From Rhodoferax sp. (GTDB lineage: Bacteria > Pseudomonadota > Gammaproteobacteria > Burkholderiales > Burkholderiaceae_C): 6,856 nucleotides of DNA. This document shows positions 1 to 4,979 of this stretch, piece after piece; positions within the stretch are counted from its first letter, which is position 1, and every line of letters starts with the position of its first letter. The position numbers and the translations under genes were made by a program. Location: positions 1 through 6,856 of the forward strand of contig JAURGS010000135.1 of the NCBI GenBank assembly GCA_030833685.1. The letters are read 5' to 3'. The notes beneath the pieces were generated by a model, which ran no database searches, was not told where the DNA came from, and saw nothing but the letters and a program-made list of their open reading frames with translations.

Positions 1-665
1 TGTTTCAAAGACTCAGCCACAGAGGCTGGGAACACTTGGTGCAAAAGCTGGTCGAGTTCCTGACGCTGTGCGCCAGCCTGTTTGCGCTGGGTGAATTCCT
101 CGAGCGCTTTGGTGTAGGTCAGTTTCTGAATCGCAACGCTGACAACACAGGTCGCCACAATATTGGCCAGCCACTCCTGAGGAACGATCGGGTTTGTCCA
201 CCACAACCACGCTAGCAATCCTGCGCTGGCCATGATGAACAGGACGGCATTGAATCGGCCAGGCAGTGGGCTTGCTGCGGCGATACCCAGAAGAACGATT
301 GCAAAGATCGACAGGTCGCCGACTTGCCTGGACAACACAACGGTACCGTAGGCACCGATCAAGACGCCCAAGATCAGCAACGAGCGAAGCCTCAGCGCTG
401 GGCGTATGAATTTGCTGGCCACAGAGAGATAGACCAGCAAGTACAGCATTGTGATCAGGCGCCAGACGGTCAGGTCGTCAAGGCCACCATGAAACCAATT
501 TGTACGGTAACTGTCCTGCAACAACAGGCCCAGCTCAAGGAAAAACAGAACAGTGAGCACGACGCGAACCCGTTGCAACGCCGCGTCTTCCAGCTCCCGC
601 ACAAACTCAGCTACCCAGCTTGGCGCAAACTGTGGACTGGCCTGGGGCAGGGAATTGATCAGCAT
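1..665 (-). CDS. Membrane-anchored class III adenylate/guanylate cyclase, N-terminal part (partial)
   Basis: This reading frame is open from an ATG at 665 down to the window edge: 221 codons plus two bases, 3' end missing. I translated it by hand. Residues 1-32 are a cytoplasmic-looking leader. About six hydrophobic segments follow, at roughly 33-49, 70-87, 95-111, 118-134, 138-157 and 165-182. A charged linker at 186-206 looks like a coiled coil, and the visible protein ends in LLHQVFPASVAESLK (207-221). In the family this resembles the 'LL..vLP..IAerLk' linker just before the catalytic domain of class III nucleotide cyclases, so the missing part should make cAMP or cGMP from ATP or GTP in the cytoplasm. 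The catalytic residues are outside the window, so the product is inferred. The frame stays open upstream to a TAG near 744-746 but has no ATG there, so ATG 665 is the best start. No clear Shine-Dalgarno precedes it. It diverges from the paiB-like gene. A different output domain on the same membrane anchor cannot be excluded. Confidence 0.72.
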   Translation of the reverse strand, partial: MLINSLPQASPQFAPSWVAEFVRELEDAALQRVRVVLTVLFFLELGLLLQDSYRTNWFHGGLDDLTVWRLITMLYLLVYLSVASKFIRPALRLRSLLILGVLIGAYGTVVLSRQVGDLSIFAIVLLGIAAASPLPGRFNAVLFIMASAGLLAWLWWTNPIVPQEWLANIVATCVVSVAIQKLTYTKALEEFTQRKQAGAQRQELDQLLHQVFPASVAESLK

Positions 666-666
666 G

Positions 667-692
667 GGCCGGCGTGGTGATCGGGGCCGGCC
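667..692. repeat. Perfect 7-bp inverted repeat one base before the cyclase ATG
   Basis: GGCCGGC (667-673) and GCCGGCC (686-692) form a perfect 7-bp, all G/C stem with a 12-base loop. On the minus strand the 3' arm ends one base before the ATG at 665, exactly where a ribosome binding site should lie, and no Shine-Dalgarno is visible there. If transcribed in full, it would hide the start codon region. The bases are seen directly; a regulatory role is inference. A possible minus-strand -10 (TATACT, 698-693) would start transcription near 686 and leave out the 5' arm, so the RNA hairpin depends on an upstream promoter. The repeat could also be a protein-binding site. Confidence 0.5.
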
Positions 693-793
693 AGTATATC
701 GATCGCTGTCCCTGACTGCATCACAAGCAAGAGGTTCTAAATCCTACAGCTTGCGACCTGGATTGAAGCCACCTGTTCGCTATGATGCTGCCC

Positions 794-1447
794 ATGTCAA
801 CGGTCTTTCTGCCGCCACAATTCAAGGCCACCGATACGCGCTGGGCTTTGACCTTGATGCGCGAGCACCCCTTGGCACAATTGATTTCAGTGGATGAGCA
901 GGGTGCGCCTTTTGTCACGCCGCTACCCCTGCACATCGGGCAGGAAGCACCCGATCTGGTGTTGCTGGGTCATTGCTCCAGGGGCAATTCCCACTGGCGC
1001 TTGTTACAGGCAAATTCCCAAGCCTGGGTTGTGTTCATGGGACCTCAGGCTTATATGAGCCCATCGGTTTATCCCGACTTGGCGCGGGTGCCGACCTGGT
1101 CTTACTTGACGGTGCACTGCAAGGTTGTGGCAAGCTTGATTGACGATGTGGCGGCCAAGGATGCACTCTTGAAGCAATTGATTGGCGATCATGAGCCCGC
1201 CTACGCTCAGCAGTGGCGGGGCTTGGGCCAGGACTACCAGCACAAAATGCTTGCCGGCATCGTAGGGTTTGAGCTCAAGGTAATCGAGCTTGAGTGCAAG
1301 CTCAAACTCAATCAGCATCGGCCTGAGGCCCATGAGGCCATGCACCGCGCCTATTCGCAGGGTAGTGAGCAAGAGCGCGCGCTGGCTCTGTGGATGCGTA
1401 GGCTGGGCCTGGTCAGCCCTGACCACACCGATGGCGCAGAGGCCTGA
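794..1447 (+). CDS. PaiB-like FMN-binding protein (FMN-binding negative transcriptional regulator family)
   Basis: This 217-residue protein has the length and motif order of the PaiB family (PF04299), which has a split-barrel flavin-binding fold. Visible motifs are an N-terminal FLPPQF (5-10, the family's 'Y.P..F'), PFVTPLPLHI (39-48), GHCSRGN (59-65, family 'GHvArаN'), FMGPQAYMSP (81-90), VPTWSY (99-104) and KLNQHRP (171-177, family 'KLSQNRp'). Bacillus PaiB was described as a repressor of sporulation and degradative enzyme genes, but many members are simply flavin-binding proteins of unknown role, and no DNA-binding motif is obvious here. ATGs at 782 and 785 are in frame. I chose 794 because homologues start close to the 'Y.P..F' motif. 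None of these starts has a good ribosome site. A TATGAT at 781-786 could even be a -10 giving a nearly leaderless mRNA, but no matching -35 is clear. The 3' end overlaps tadA by 17 bases. Family call strong; regulator function uncertain. Confidence 0.88.
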   Translation: MSTVFLPPQFKATDTRWALTLMREHPLAQLISVDEQGAPFVTPLPLHIGQEAPDLVLLGHCSRGNSHWRLLQANSQAWVVFMGPQAYMSPSVYPDLARVPTWSYLTVHCKVVASLIDDVAAKDALLKQLIGDHEPAYAQQWRGLGQDYQHKMLAGIVGFELKVIELECKLKLNQHRPEAHEAMHRAYSQGSEQERALALWMRRLGLVSPDHTDGAEA

Positions 1448-2492
1448 ATCGCTGCAGGAGCCACAGGCGCGTCTGATGGCGGTGGCGCTCAACGAGGCCA
1501 AGGCCGCAGCCCAGCGTGGTGAAGTGCCTGTTGGCGCGGTGGTGGTGTACCGCGGGCAGGTCATCGCTGCTGCGGGCAACGCACCCATCGGCACGCACGA
1601 CCCAACCGCGCATGCCGAAATACTGGCCTTGCGCGCTGCGGCGCAACATCTGGGCAACTACCGGCTTGAGGACTGTGAGATCTACGTGAGCCTGGAGCCT
1701 TGTGCGATGTGCGCCAGCGCCATCTTGCAGTCGCGTATCAAACGCTTGGTATTTGCCCTGCCTGAGCCCAAGTCTGGAGCTGCAGGTAGCGTTTTGAATT
1801 TGTTTGCTAACCCTAAGCTAAACCACCACACCCACGTCCATTCGGGTTTGCTTGCTGGGCAAAGTCGCCGGTTGATTCAGGATTTCTTCAAGACGCGGCG
1901 CCAGCACAAGAGTCAGGCTCGCGCCAGAGCAGCCATCAAACTGCGACCGGATGCCCTGCGCACACCGCAGACGCGGTTTACCGCTTGGCCTAGCGCGCCC
2001 ATGCTGTCGCACTACTGGAGCGACTTACCCGGATTTGAAGGGTGGCGCGTACACGGCTTGTGCTACCAGCGCGCGGATGCGAGCCAGGGTGATGTTGTAT
2101 GCCTGCATGGCCCCGAGGAATGGAGCCTGGCTTGGCAGCCTCTGTGTGTGGGCCCTGAGCTCAAGGGCGGTCGTTTTGTGTGTCCTGACCTGCTCGGTTT
2201 TGGGCAAAGCGATAAGCCCAAGCGGACAGATGCACACACCTTGCAGTTGCACACACAAGTGCTGAAGTCCCTGATTGACTGCATCGGCTTTGACAAAGTC
2301 ACCTTGGTCGTGCACCCCGACTCGATGCCGCTGGCTCAGGCTTTGTTAAAAGGAAGTACGAAAATTGAGGCGCTGCAAATTTGGGAGATGCCGGCGTTGC
2401 CGCTGCAGGCGCGCCAAGCACCGTTCCCGGACCGTGGCCACCGCGCTGGTGCACTGGCGTTTGAGAAACTGCTTTCAGCGCAGGGAACCTGA
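1431..2492 (+). CDS. tadA: tRNA adenosine(34) deaminase TadA with a C-terminal degenerate alpha/beta-hydrolase extension
   Basis: The protein has 353 residues; ordinary TadA has about 150-170. Residues 10-160 are a full TadA, the zinc deaminase that converts wobble A34 to inosine in tRNA-Arg(ACG). The HAE motif (61-63) gives zinc ligand H61 and proton shuttle E63. PCAMC (90-94) gives ligands C91 and C94. GEVPVGAVVV (30-39), HDPTAHAE, NYRL (76-79), KSGAAGS (114-120) and the tail DFFKTRR (151-157) match the E. coli enzyme closely. After a basic linker (158-190), residues 195-353 resemble haloalkane dehalogenase-type hydrolases: YWSDLPGFEG, LHG (225-227), PDLLGFGQSDKP (252-263), VTLVV (290-294) and APFPDRGHRAG (330-340). 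The nucleophile elbow reads HPDSM instead of QDWGG, the cap region looks deleted, and no catalytic-His region remains, so hydrolase activity is unlikely. ATG 1431 includes the first TadA helix; ATG 1476 would cut it. The frame is continuous with no stop between the domains. It overlaps the paiB-like gene by 17 bases and lies 28 bases before ldcA. Confidence 0.93.
   Translation: MAQRPESLQEPQARLMAVALNEAKAAAQRGEVPVGAVVVYRGQVIAAAGNAPIGTHDPTAHAEILALRAAAQHLGNYRLEDCEIYVSLEPCAMCASAILQSRIKRLVFALPEPKSGAAGSVLNLFANPKLNHHTHVHSGLLAGQSRRLIQDFFKTRRQHKSQARARAAIKLRPDALRTPQTRFTAWPSAPMLSHYWSDLPGFEGWRVHGLCYQRADASQGDVVCLHGPEEWSLAWQPLCVGPELKGGRFVCPDLLGFGQSDKPKRTDAHTLQLHTQVLKSLIDCIGFDKVTLVVHPDSMPLAQALLKGSTKIEALQIWEMPALPLQARQAPFPDRGHRAGALAFEKLLSAQGT
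2013..2489 (+). other. Truncated haloalkane dehalogenase-like (alpha/beta hydrolase) domain inside the tadA product
   Basis: This entry marks the C-terminal domain of the tadA product, residues 195-353. Seen directly: an N-terminal strand region like that of haloalkane dehalogenases (YWSDLPGFEGWRVHGL), the oxyanion-type HG followed by PEEWSLAW (family 'HGEPTWSYLY'), PDLLGFGQSDKP, helix LHTQVLKSLIDCIG, strand VTLVV, then HPDSM where the family has the nucleophile motif QDWGG. Only about 32 residues separate that point from APFPDRGHRAGALAF, which resembles 'DAPFPD..YkAGar.FP' from well after the nucleophile in full-length enzymes. The protein ends soon afterwards, before the catalytic histidine of a ~300-residue hydrolase. 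D297 is a shifted aspartate and could be mistaken for the nucleophile. I infer a pseudo-enzyme domain, possibly kept for RNA binding, dimerisation or folding. Confidence 0.68.
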
Positions 2493-2520
2493 ATTAAAAA
2501 TGACCCGCCACTAGGCTTGC

Positions 2521-3462
2521 ATGAAACACATCTACGTTTATTCGCCTTCGGGCGCTGTGAGAGACAAGGCCGCTTTTCGGCGGGGGGTTGCCCAACTCAA
2601 AAGCATGGGCTATGGGGTTGAAGTCGATATTGATGCCCTTCGCAGCCATCAGCGGTTTGCGGGTGATGATCAGACTCGGCTGGCAGCCATTCACAGGGCT
2701 GCGGCCAGCGGGGCTGACCTGGCTCTCATTAGCCGTGGTGGTTACGGCTACACACGCATCTTGGATGCGATCGATTACAAAAAAGTCGCCCGGGCCATTG
2801 GCGCTGGCATGCTGTTTGTGGGCATGAGTGACTTCACGGCGTTTCAGTGCGCCGTATTGGCCAAAACGGGCGCCAGCACCTGGGCGGGCCCTGCGCTGTG
2901 CGAGGGCTTTGGTCCGGACACCGCCTCAGCACAGGGCGCCGGCGCTGGTCCCGATGAAATCATGTCGGCCTGTTTTCAGGACTTGCTTGAGCTGCGATCG
3001 GAGGGTACGGGCTGGCGTCAGTTACCAGCTTCGGCAGGCGTTGCGCTTGCGGACGTGAAGGTCAACAACGCCCAGCTGTGGGGTGGTAATTTGACGATGT
3101 TGACCTCACTGTTGGGTACGCCATTTTTCCCGCAGGTTCGCCGAGGCGTTTTGTTCCTGGAGGATACTGCTGAGCATCCTTACCGCATTGAGCGCATGCT
3201 CACACAGCTTTTGCATGCTGGCGTGCTGGCCCAACAAAAAGCAGTTTTGCTGGGGCAGTTCACGGACTACAAACTGTCAGCGCACGACCGGGGGTTTCGC
3301 CTCAGCAGCGTGGTGCATTGGCTGCGACAGCAGCTTAAAACCCCCATCCTGACAAATCTGCCCTATGGTCATGTACCGACCAAGGTCTTACTGCCGGTGG
3401 GTGCGACTGTCGATCTGGTGGCACAACAACGTGATGTGCTCATGGTTTGGGGCCATGTGTGA
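2521..3462 (+). CDS. ldcA: Muramoyltetrapeptide (LD) carboxypeptidase, peptidase family S66
   Basis: This 313-residue protein is the usual length for LdcA, the cytoplasmic serine peptidase that removes the terminal D-Ala from L-Lys/mDAP-D-Ala tetrapeptides during peptidoglycan recycling. No signal peptide is seen, as expected. Motifs in order: YVYSPSGAV (5-13), the family start; SRGGYGYTRILDAIDY (71-86); GMSDFTAF (101-108) with the predicted nucleophile S103 (family 'GySDiT'); WAGP (121-124); LWGGNLTMLTSLLGTPFFP (186-204); LFLEDTAEHPYRIERML (211-227) with predicted catalytic E214; LLGQF (243-247); and LPYGHVPTKVLLPVGA (280-295) with predicted catalytic H284. The Ser-Glu-His triad is intact, so the enzyme should be active. 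The start is fixed by an in-frame TAG at 2512-2514, which rules out any longer form; the ribosome site is weak. The 28-base gap after tadA, with no evident terminator, suggests co-transcription. The gene symbol follows from the family; the exact substrate preference (mDAP or Lys peptide) is not visible. Confidence 0.94.
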   Translation: MKHIYVYSPSGAVRDKAAFRRGVAQLKSMGYGVEVDIDALRSHQRFAGDDQTRLAAIHRAAASGADLALISRGGYGYTRILDAIDYKKVARAIGAGMLFVGMSDFTAFQCAVLAKTGASTWAGPALCEGFGPDTASAQGAGAGPDEIMSACFQDLLELRSEGTGWRQLPASAGVALADVKVNNAQLWGGNLTMLTSLLGTPFFPQVRRGVLFLEDTAEHPYRIERMLTQLLHAGVLAQQKAVLLGQFTDYKLSAHDRGFRLSSVVHWLRQQLKTPILTNLPYGHVPTKVLLPVGATVDLVAQQRDVLMVWGHV

Positions 3463-3490
3463 GCGCGTTGAGGACCCCGAAGGCCCAATA

Positions 3491-3512
3491 AAGAGCCGTG
3501 AACACGGGCTTT
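3491..3512 (+). terminator. Possible weak hairpin terminator after ldcA
   Basis: Downstream of the ldcA stop, CCGT (3496-3499) pairs with ACGG (3504-3507) around a GAAC tetraloop. With one bulged G (3508) the stem extends through GC, AT and further weak pairs. The tract that follows, TTTGTGTG, is a poor U-run, so termination would be inefficient. Termination of the preceding unit before the tRNA gene is plausible but weakly supported. Confidence 0.3.
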
Positions 3513-3551
3513 GTGTGCCATAATTTAGCCCCTGCGTTTGAAGCGTTTGTC

Positions 3552-3626
3552 GGGCGGTTAGCTCAGGGGTAGAGCACAGCATTCACACTGCTGGGGTCGG
3601 AGGTTCGAAACCTCCACCGCCCACCA
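3552..3626 (+). tRNA. tRNA-Val (anticodon CAC)
   Basis: A complete cloverleaf can be folded by hand. The acceptor stem GGGCGGT (3552-3558) pairs with ACCGCCC (3616-3622). The D stem is GCTC/GAGC (3561-3564 with 3572-3575). The anticodon stem CAGCA/TGCTG encloses loop TTCACAC (3582-3588), with anticodon CAC at 3584-3586, which reads GUG valine codons. A five-base variable loop follows, then T stem GGAGG/CCTCC with loop TTCGAAA (3604-3610). Discriminator A and an encoded CCA end the gene at 3626. All stems are fully paired. It is a single tRNA gene with its own terminator just downstream. No integrase is nearby, so there is no sign that it serves as an attachment site here. Confidence 0.97.
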
Positions 3627-3643
3627 AAGTAGTTAAAAAATGT

Positions 3644-3669
3644 GCCCGGTATCAGCCGGGCTTTTTTTT
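3644..3669 (+). terminator. Rho-independent terminator of the tRNA-Val gene
   Basis: GCCCGG (3644-3649) pairs perfectly with CCGGGC (3656-3661), and a T-G wobble can add a seventh pair, leaving loop ATCA. Eight consecutive T residues (3662-3669) follow at once. This is a textbook intrinsic terminator, 17 bases after the tRNA CCA end. Confidence 0.93.
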
Positions 3670-3692
3670 GCTCCAGTGCGATAGAACGCTTG

Positions 3693-3728
3693 GCGGGCAG
3701 GCGAAAAAATGCGTAAAGCGCTGCCCGC
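3693..3728. repeat. Perfect 8-bp inverted repeat upstream of the DUF1653 gene
   Basis: GCGGGCAG (3693-3700) and CTGCCCGC (3721-3728) are perfect inverted copies separated by 20 bases. The spacer contains three GCG triplets and an A-rich run. No T tract follows on either strand, so it does not look like a terminator. It lies about 80 bases before the DUF1653 start and could be an operator or a cruciform. The role is unknown. Confidence 0.45.
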
Positions 3729-3808
3729 AACACGGCCTTTGGCGTGCATCGGGACGCGCTGCGCCGATTGCCTAAACTCTGCGGCACCAGGGTTTTATTG
3801 AAAATCGC

Positions 3809-4063
3809 ATGACTGCACTTGCCGCTATCCCAACTCACCTCAGACCAGGCGCACGGCTGCGTCACTACAAAGGTGGTTTGTACGATGTGACAGGTGCCTG
3901 CCTGATCGAGGCGACGCTGGAGACGGGCATCCTCTACCGCGCCTGCCAGGGTGACAGAGATGTGCTGTGGATGCGTCCCATGTCTGCATTTGACGAGATG
4001 GTGAGCACCGAAAACGGGGATGTACGGCGATTTGAGCCTGTTCTGTGGGCCGCTAGTCCATGA
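3809..4063 (+). CDS. DUF1653 domain protein
   Basis: This 84-residue protein matches the small DUF1653 family (PF07866), whose function is not established. Nearly the whole length is the domain: RPGARLRHYKGGLYDVTG (12-29, family 'G.yrHyKGg.YeVl'), then ILYRACQGDRDVLWMRPMSAFDEMV (41-65, family 'vvYr.lyg....wvRP...F.e') and a final RRFEPV (73-78, family 'RFe'). No signal peptide, membrane helix or metal-binding cluster is seen, so it is probably a soluble, compact beta-rich protein. The stop codon overlaps the start of the GST gene as ATGA, so the two are likely translationally coupled. No good Shine-Dalgarno precedes ATG 3809; the bases just upstream are AT-rich. The gene starts about 140 bases after the tRNA terminator, so it has its own promoter, which I cannot place with confidence. 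Confidence 0.85.
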   Translation: MTALAAIPTHLRPGARLRHYKGGLYDVTGACLIEATLETGILYRACQGDRDVLWMRPMSAFDEMVSTENGDVRRFEPVLWAASP

Positions 4064-4692
4064 CTGCACCGATGCTCTACACCTTTCGACGTTGCCCGTA
4101 CGCCATGCGTGCGCGCATGGCTTTGCTGCAATCTTCGGTACGGTTTCAGGCCTACGAGCTGGTGTTAAGTGACAAGCCCGCTGAGATGCTTTTGAAGTCG
4201 CCAAAAGGAACAGTTCCAGTATTGGTGCTCGGTGGTGACCACGTTATTGATGAAAGCTGGCTGATCATGGAATGGGCTTTTGCCAACCATGACGAGGGGC
4301 TATGGTGGGCGAGGGCGCAATCACAAGAAAACCTGGGCTTGCTGGCTTTAAATGACGGTGTCTTCAAGGAAAAGCTCGATCGCTATAAGTATGCCAATCG
4401 CTACCCTGGGGTGAGCCCCTCAGATGAGCGCGAGCAGGCTTGTGACTTGTTTTTAAGGCCGCTGGAGTTGCGCCTGCAGGATCAAGCTATGTTGGGCGGC
4501 GCAGTCCCCTGCGCAACCGATCTGGCGATTTTTCCGTTCGTCAGACAATTTGCCGCTGTGGATTCGGACTGGTTTTCCAAGCAGCAATTGCCTGCAGTGC
4601 AAAAGTGGCTGGCGGTCTGGACAGGATCGGAGCTTTTTGCCAGGTGCATGTTGCGGCTGCCGGTGCGAACCTGGCAATGGTTTGACGCCTGA
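4060..4692 (+). CDS. Glutathione S-transferase family protein
   Basis: The protein has 210 residues, normal for a cytosolic GST. The N-terminal thioredoxin-like half starts YTFRRCPYAMRARMAL (7-22). C12 in the CPYA motif is the position of the redox cysteine in glutaredoxin-2, omega and related GSTs, so thiol-transfer or deglutathionylation chemistry is more likely than classical Ser/Tyr-type conjugation. KSPKGTVPVL (46-55) carries the conserved cis-proline P53, and IDESWLIMEW (63-72) holds the E65-S66 pair that binds the gamma-glutamyl part of glutathione. The rest is the all-helical C-terminal half, with a family-like core near 'CATDLAIFPFVRQFA'. The start codon sits in an ATGA overlap with the DUF1653 gene, which supports ATG 4060 over the ATG at 4072. 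The substrate cannot be read from the sequence. Confidence 0.9.
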   Translation: MTAPMLYTFRRCPYAMRARMALLQSSVRFQAYELVLSDKPAEMLLKSPKGTVPVLVLGGDHVIDESWLIMEWAFANHDEGLWWARAQSQENLGLLALNDGVFKEKLDRYKYANRYPGVSPSDEREQACDLFLRPLELRLQDQAMLGGAVPCATDLAIFPFVRQFAAVDSDWFSKQQLPAVQKWLAVWTGSELFARCMLRLPVRTWQWFDA

Positions 4693-4923
4693 GGCAAGCA
4701 CGATCTGCACTGGAGAGCGCCACCCGCCCTCGGGTCCAGCACCACACAACAACCAGGCGAAGCTGCTTTGCTGGCCATACCCACCCAACTCTGACGAAAC
4801 ATGGCGCATGAGATTGCGCTTGGGGCCGCCTGATGTGACGGCCTCGCTTGCCATGGTTTACAAAGTCGAAACAGAATAAGGTGCTAAGGGCCAGACTTCA
4901 TGCGCATCTGAAGCGTTTTCGCT

Positions 4924-4951
4924 CTGACTGCCAAGACAGCAAGGTGATAAT
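4924..4951 (+). promoter_or_regulatory. Candidate sigma-70 promoter for the PhnD-like/sensor pair
   Basis: CTGACT (4924-4929) matches the -35 consensus at four of six positions. After a 16-base spacer, GATAAT (4946-4951) matches the -10 at five of six. Transcription would start near 4958, giving a leader of about 20 bases that contains the strong ribosome site. This was found by eye only. Confidence 0.38.
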
Positions 4952-4963
4952 CGTTCGCACAAT

Positions 4964-4973
4964 AAGGGAGGTG
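4964..4973 (+). promoter_or_regulatory. Strong ribosome binding site fixing the PhnD-like start
   Basis: AAGGGAGGTG lies six bases before ATG 4980 and is close to the ideal anti-16S sequence. It decides the start codon: the same frame is open up to ATG 4848, but the extra 44 residues are charged and would bury the signal peptide. Confidence 0.8.
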
Positions 4974-4979
4974 TTCAGG

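Larger units (their letters stand above)
4693..4979. other. Gene-free interval between the GST and PhnD-like genes
   Basis: This stretch of about 287 bases has no reading frame that I recognise; the frames crossing it are extensions of shadows of the GST gene. A short hairpin ACCCG-CCCT-CGGGT lies at about 4724-4737 but has no T tract. The right end holds a candidate promoter and the ribosome site of the PhnD-like gene. I cannot tell whether the middle is a decayed gene or simply regulatory DNA. Confidence 0.5.

Noticed and set aside
324..897. Two overlapping + strand frames (324-680 and 553-897)
   Set aside because: They are opposite the membrane-cyclase frame or cover the intergenic region. 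Their compositions are unlike proteins of known families, while the minus-strand frame gives clear membrane helices and a recognisable linker.
1290..1430. Longer start for tadA
   Set aside because: The extra 47 residues (Ser/Arg/Trp-rich) are a second reading of the paiB-like gene and have no counterpart in TadA.
1004..1657. Minus-strand frame of 217 residues
   Set aside because: It lies antisense to the paiB-like and tadA genes, both with clear family motifs, and is Ala/Arg/Cys-rich shadow sequence.
2500..2514. Four-codon mini-frame ATG...TAG between tadA and ldcA
   Set aside because: Too short to call a gene and without a ribosome site. Its only use is to show that ldcA cannot start further upstream in frame.
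3552..3626. tRNA-Val as an integration (attachment) site
   Set aside because: No integrase and no repeated copy of the tRNA 3' end is visible in the window.
3563..4204. Minus-strand frame of 213 residues
   Set aside because: It starts antisense to DUF1653/GST and ends antisense to the tRNA. Its tail (GGRWRFRTSDPSSVN) is the kind of false peptide produced by reading the back of a tRNA T-arm.
4453..4879. Frames across the GST 3' end and the following gap (minus 4453-4854, plus 4550-4879)
   Set aside because: No recognised family, largely shadows of the GST gene, and no ribosome site. I cannot exclude a remnant but have no support.
4848..4979. Longer start for the PhnD-like gene
   Set aside because: It would place 44 charged residues before a clear signal peptide and ignore the strong ribosome site at 4964-4973.
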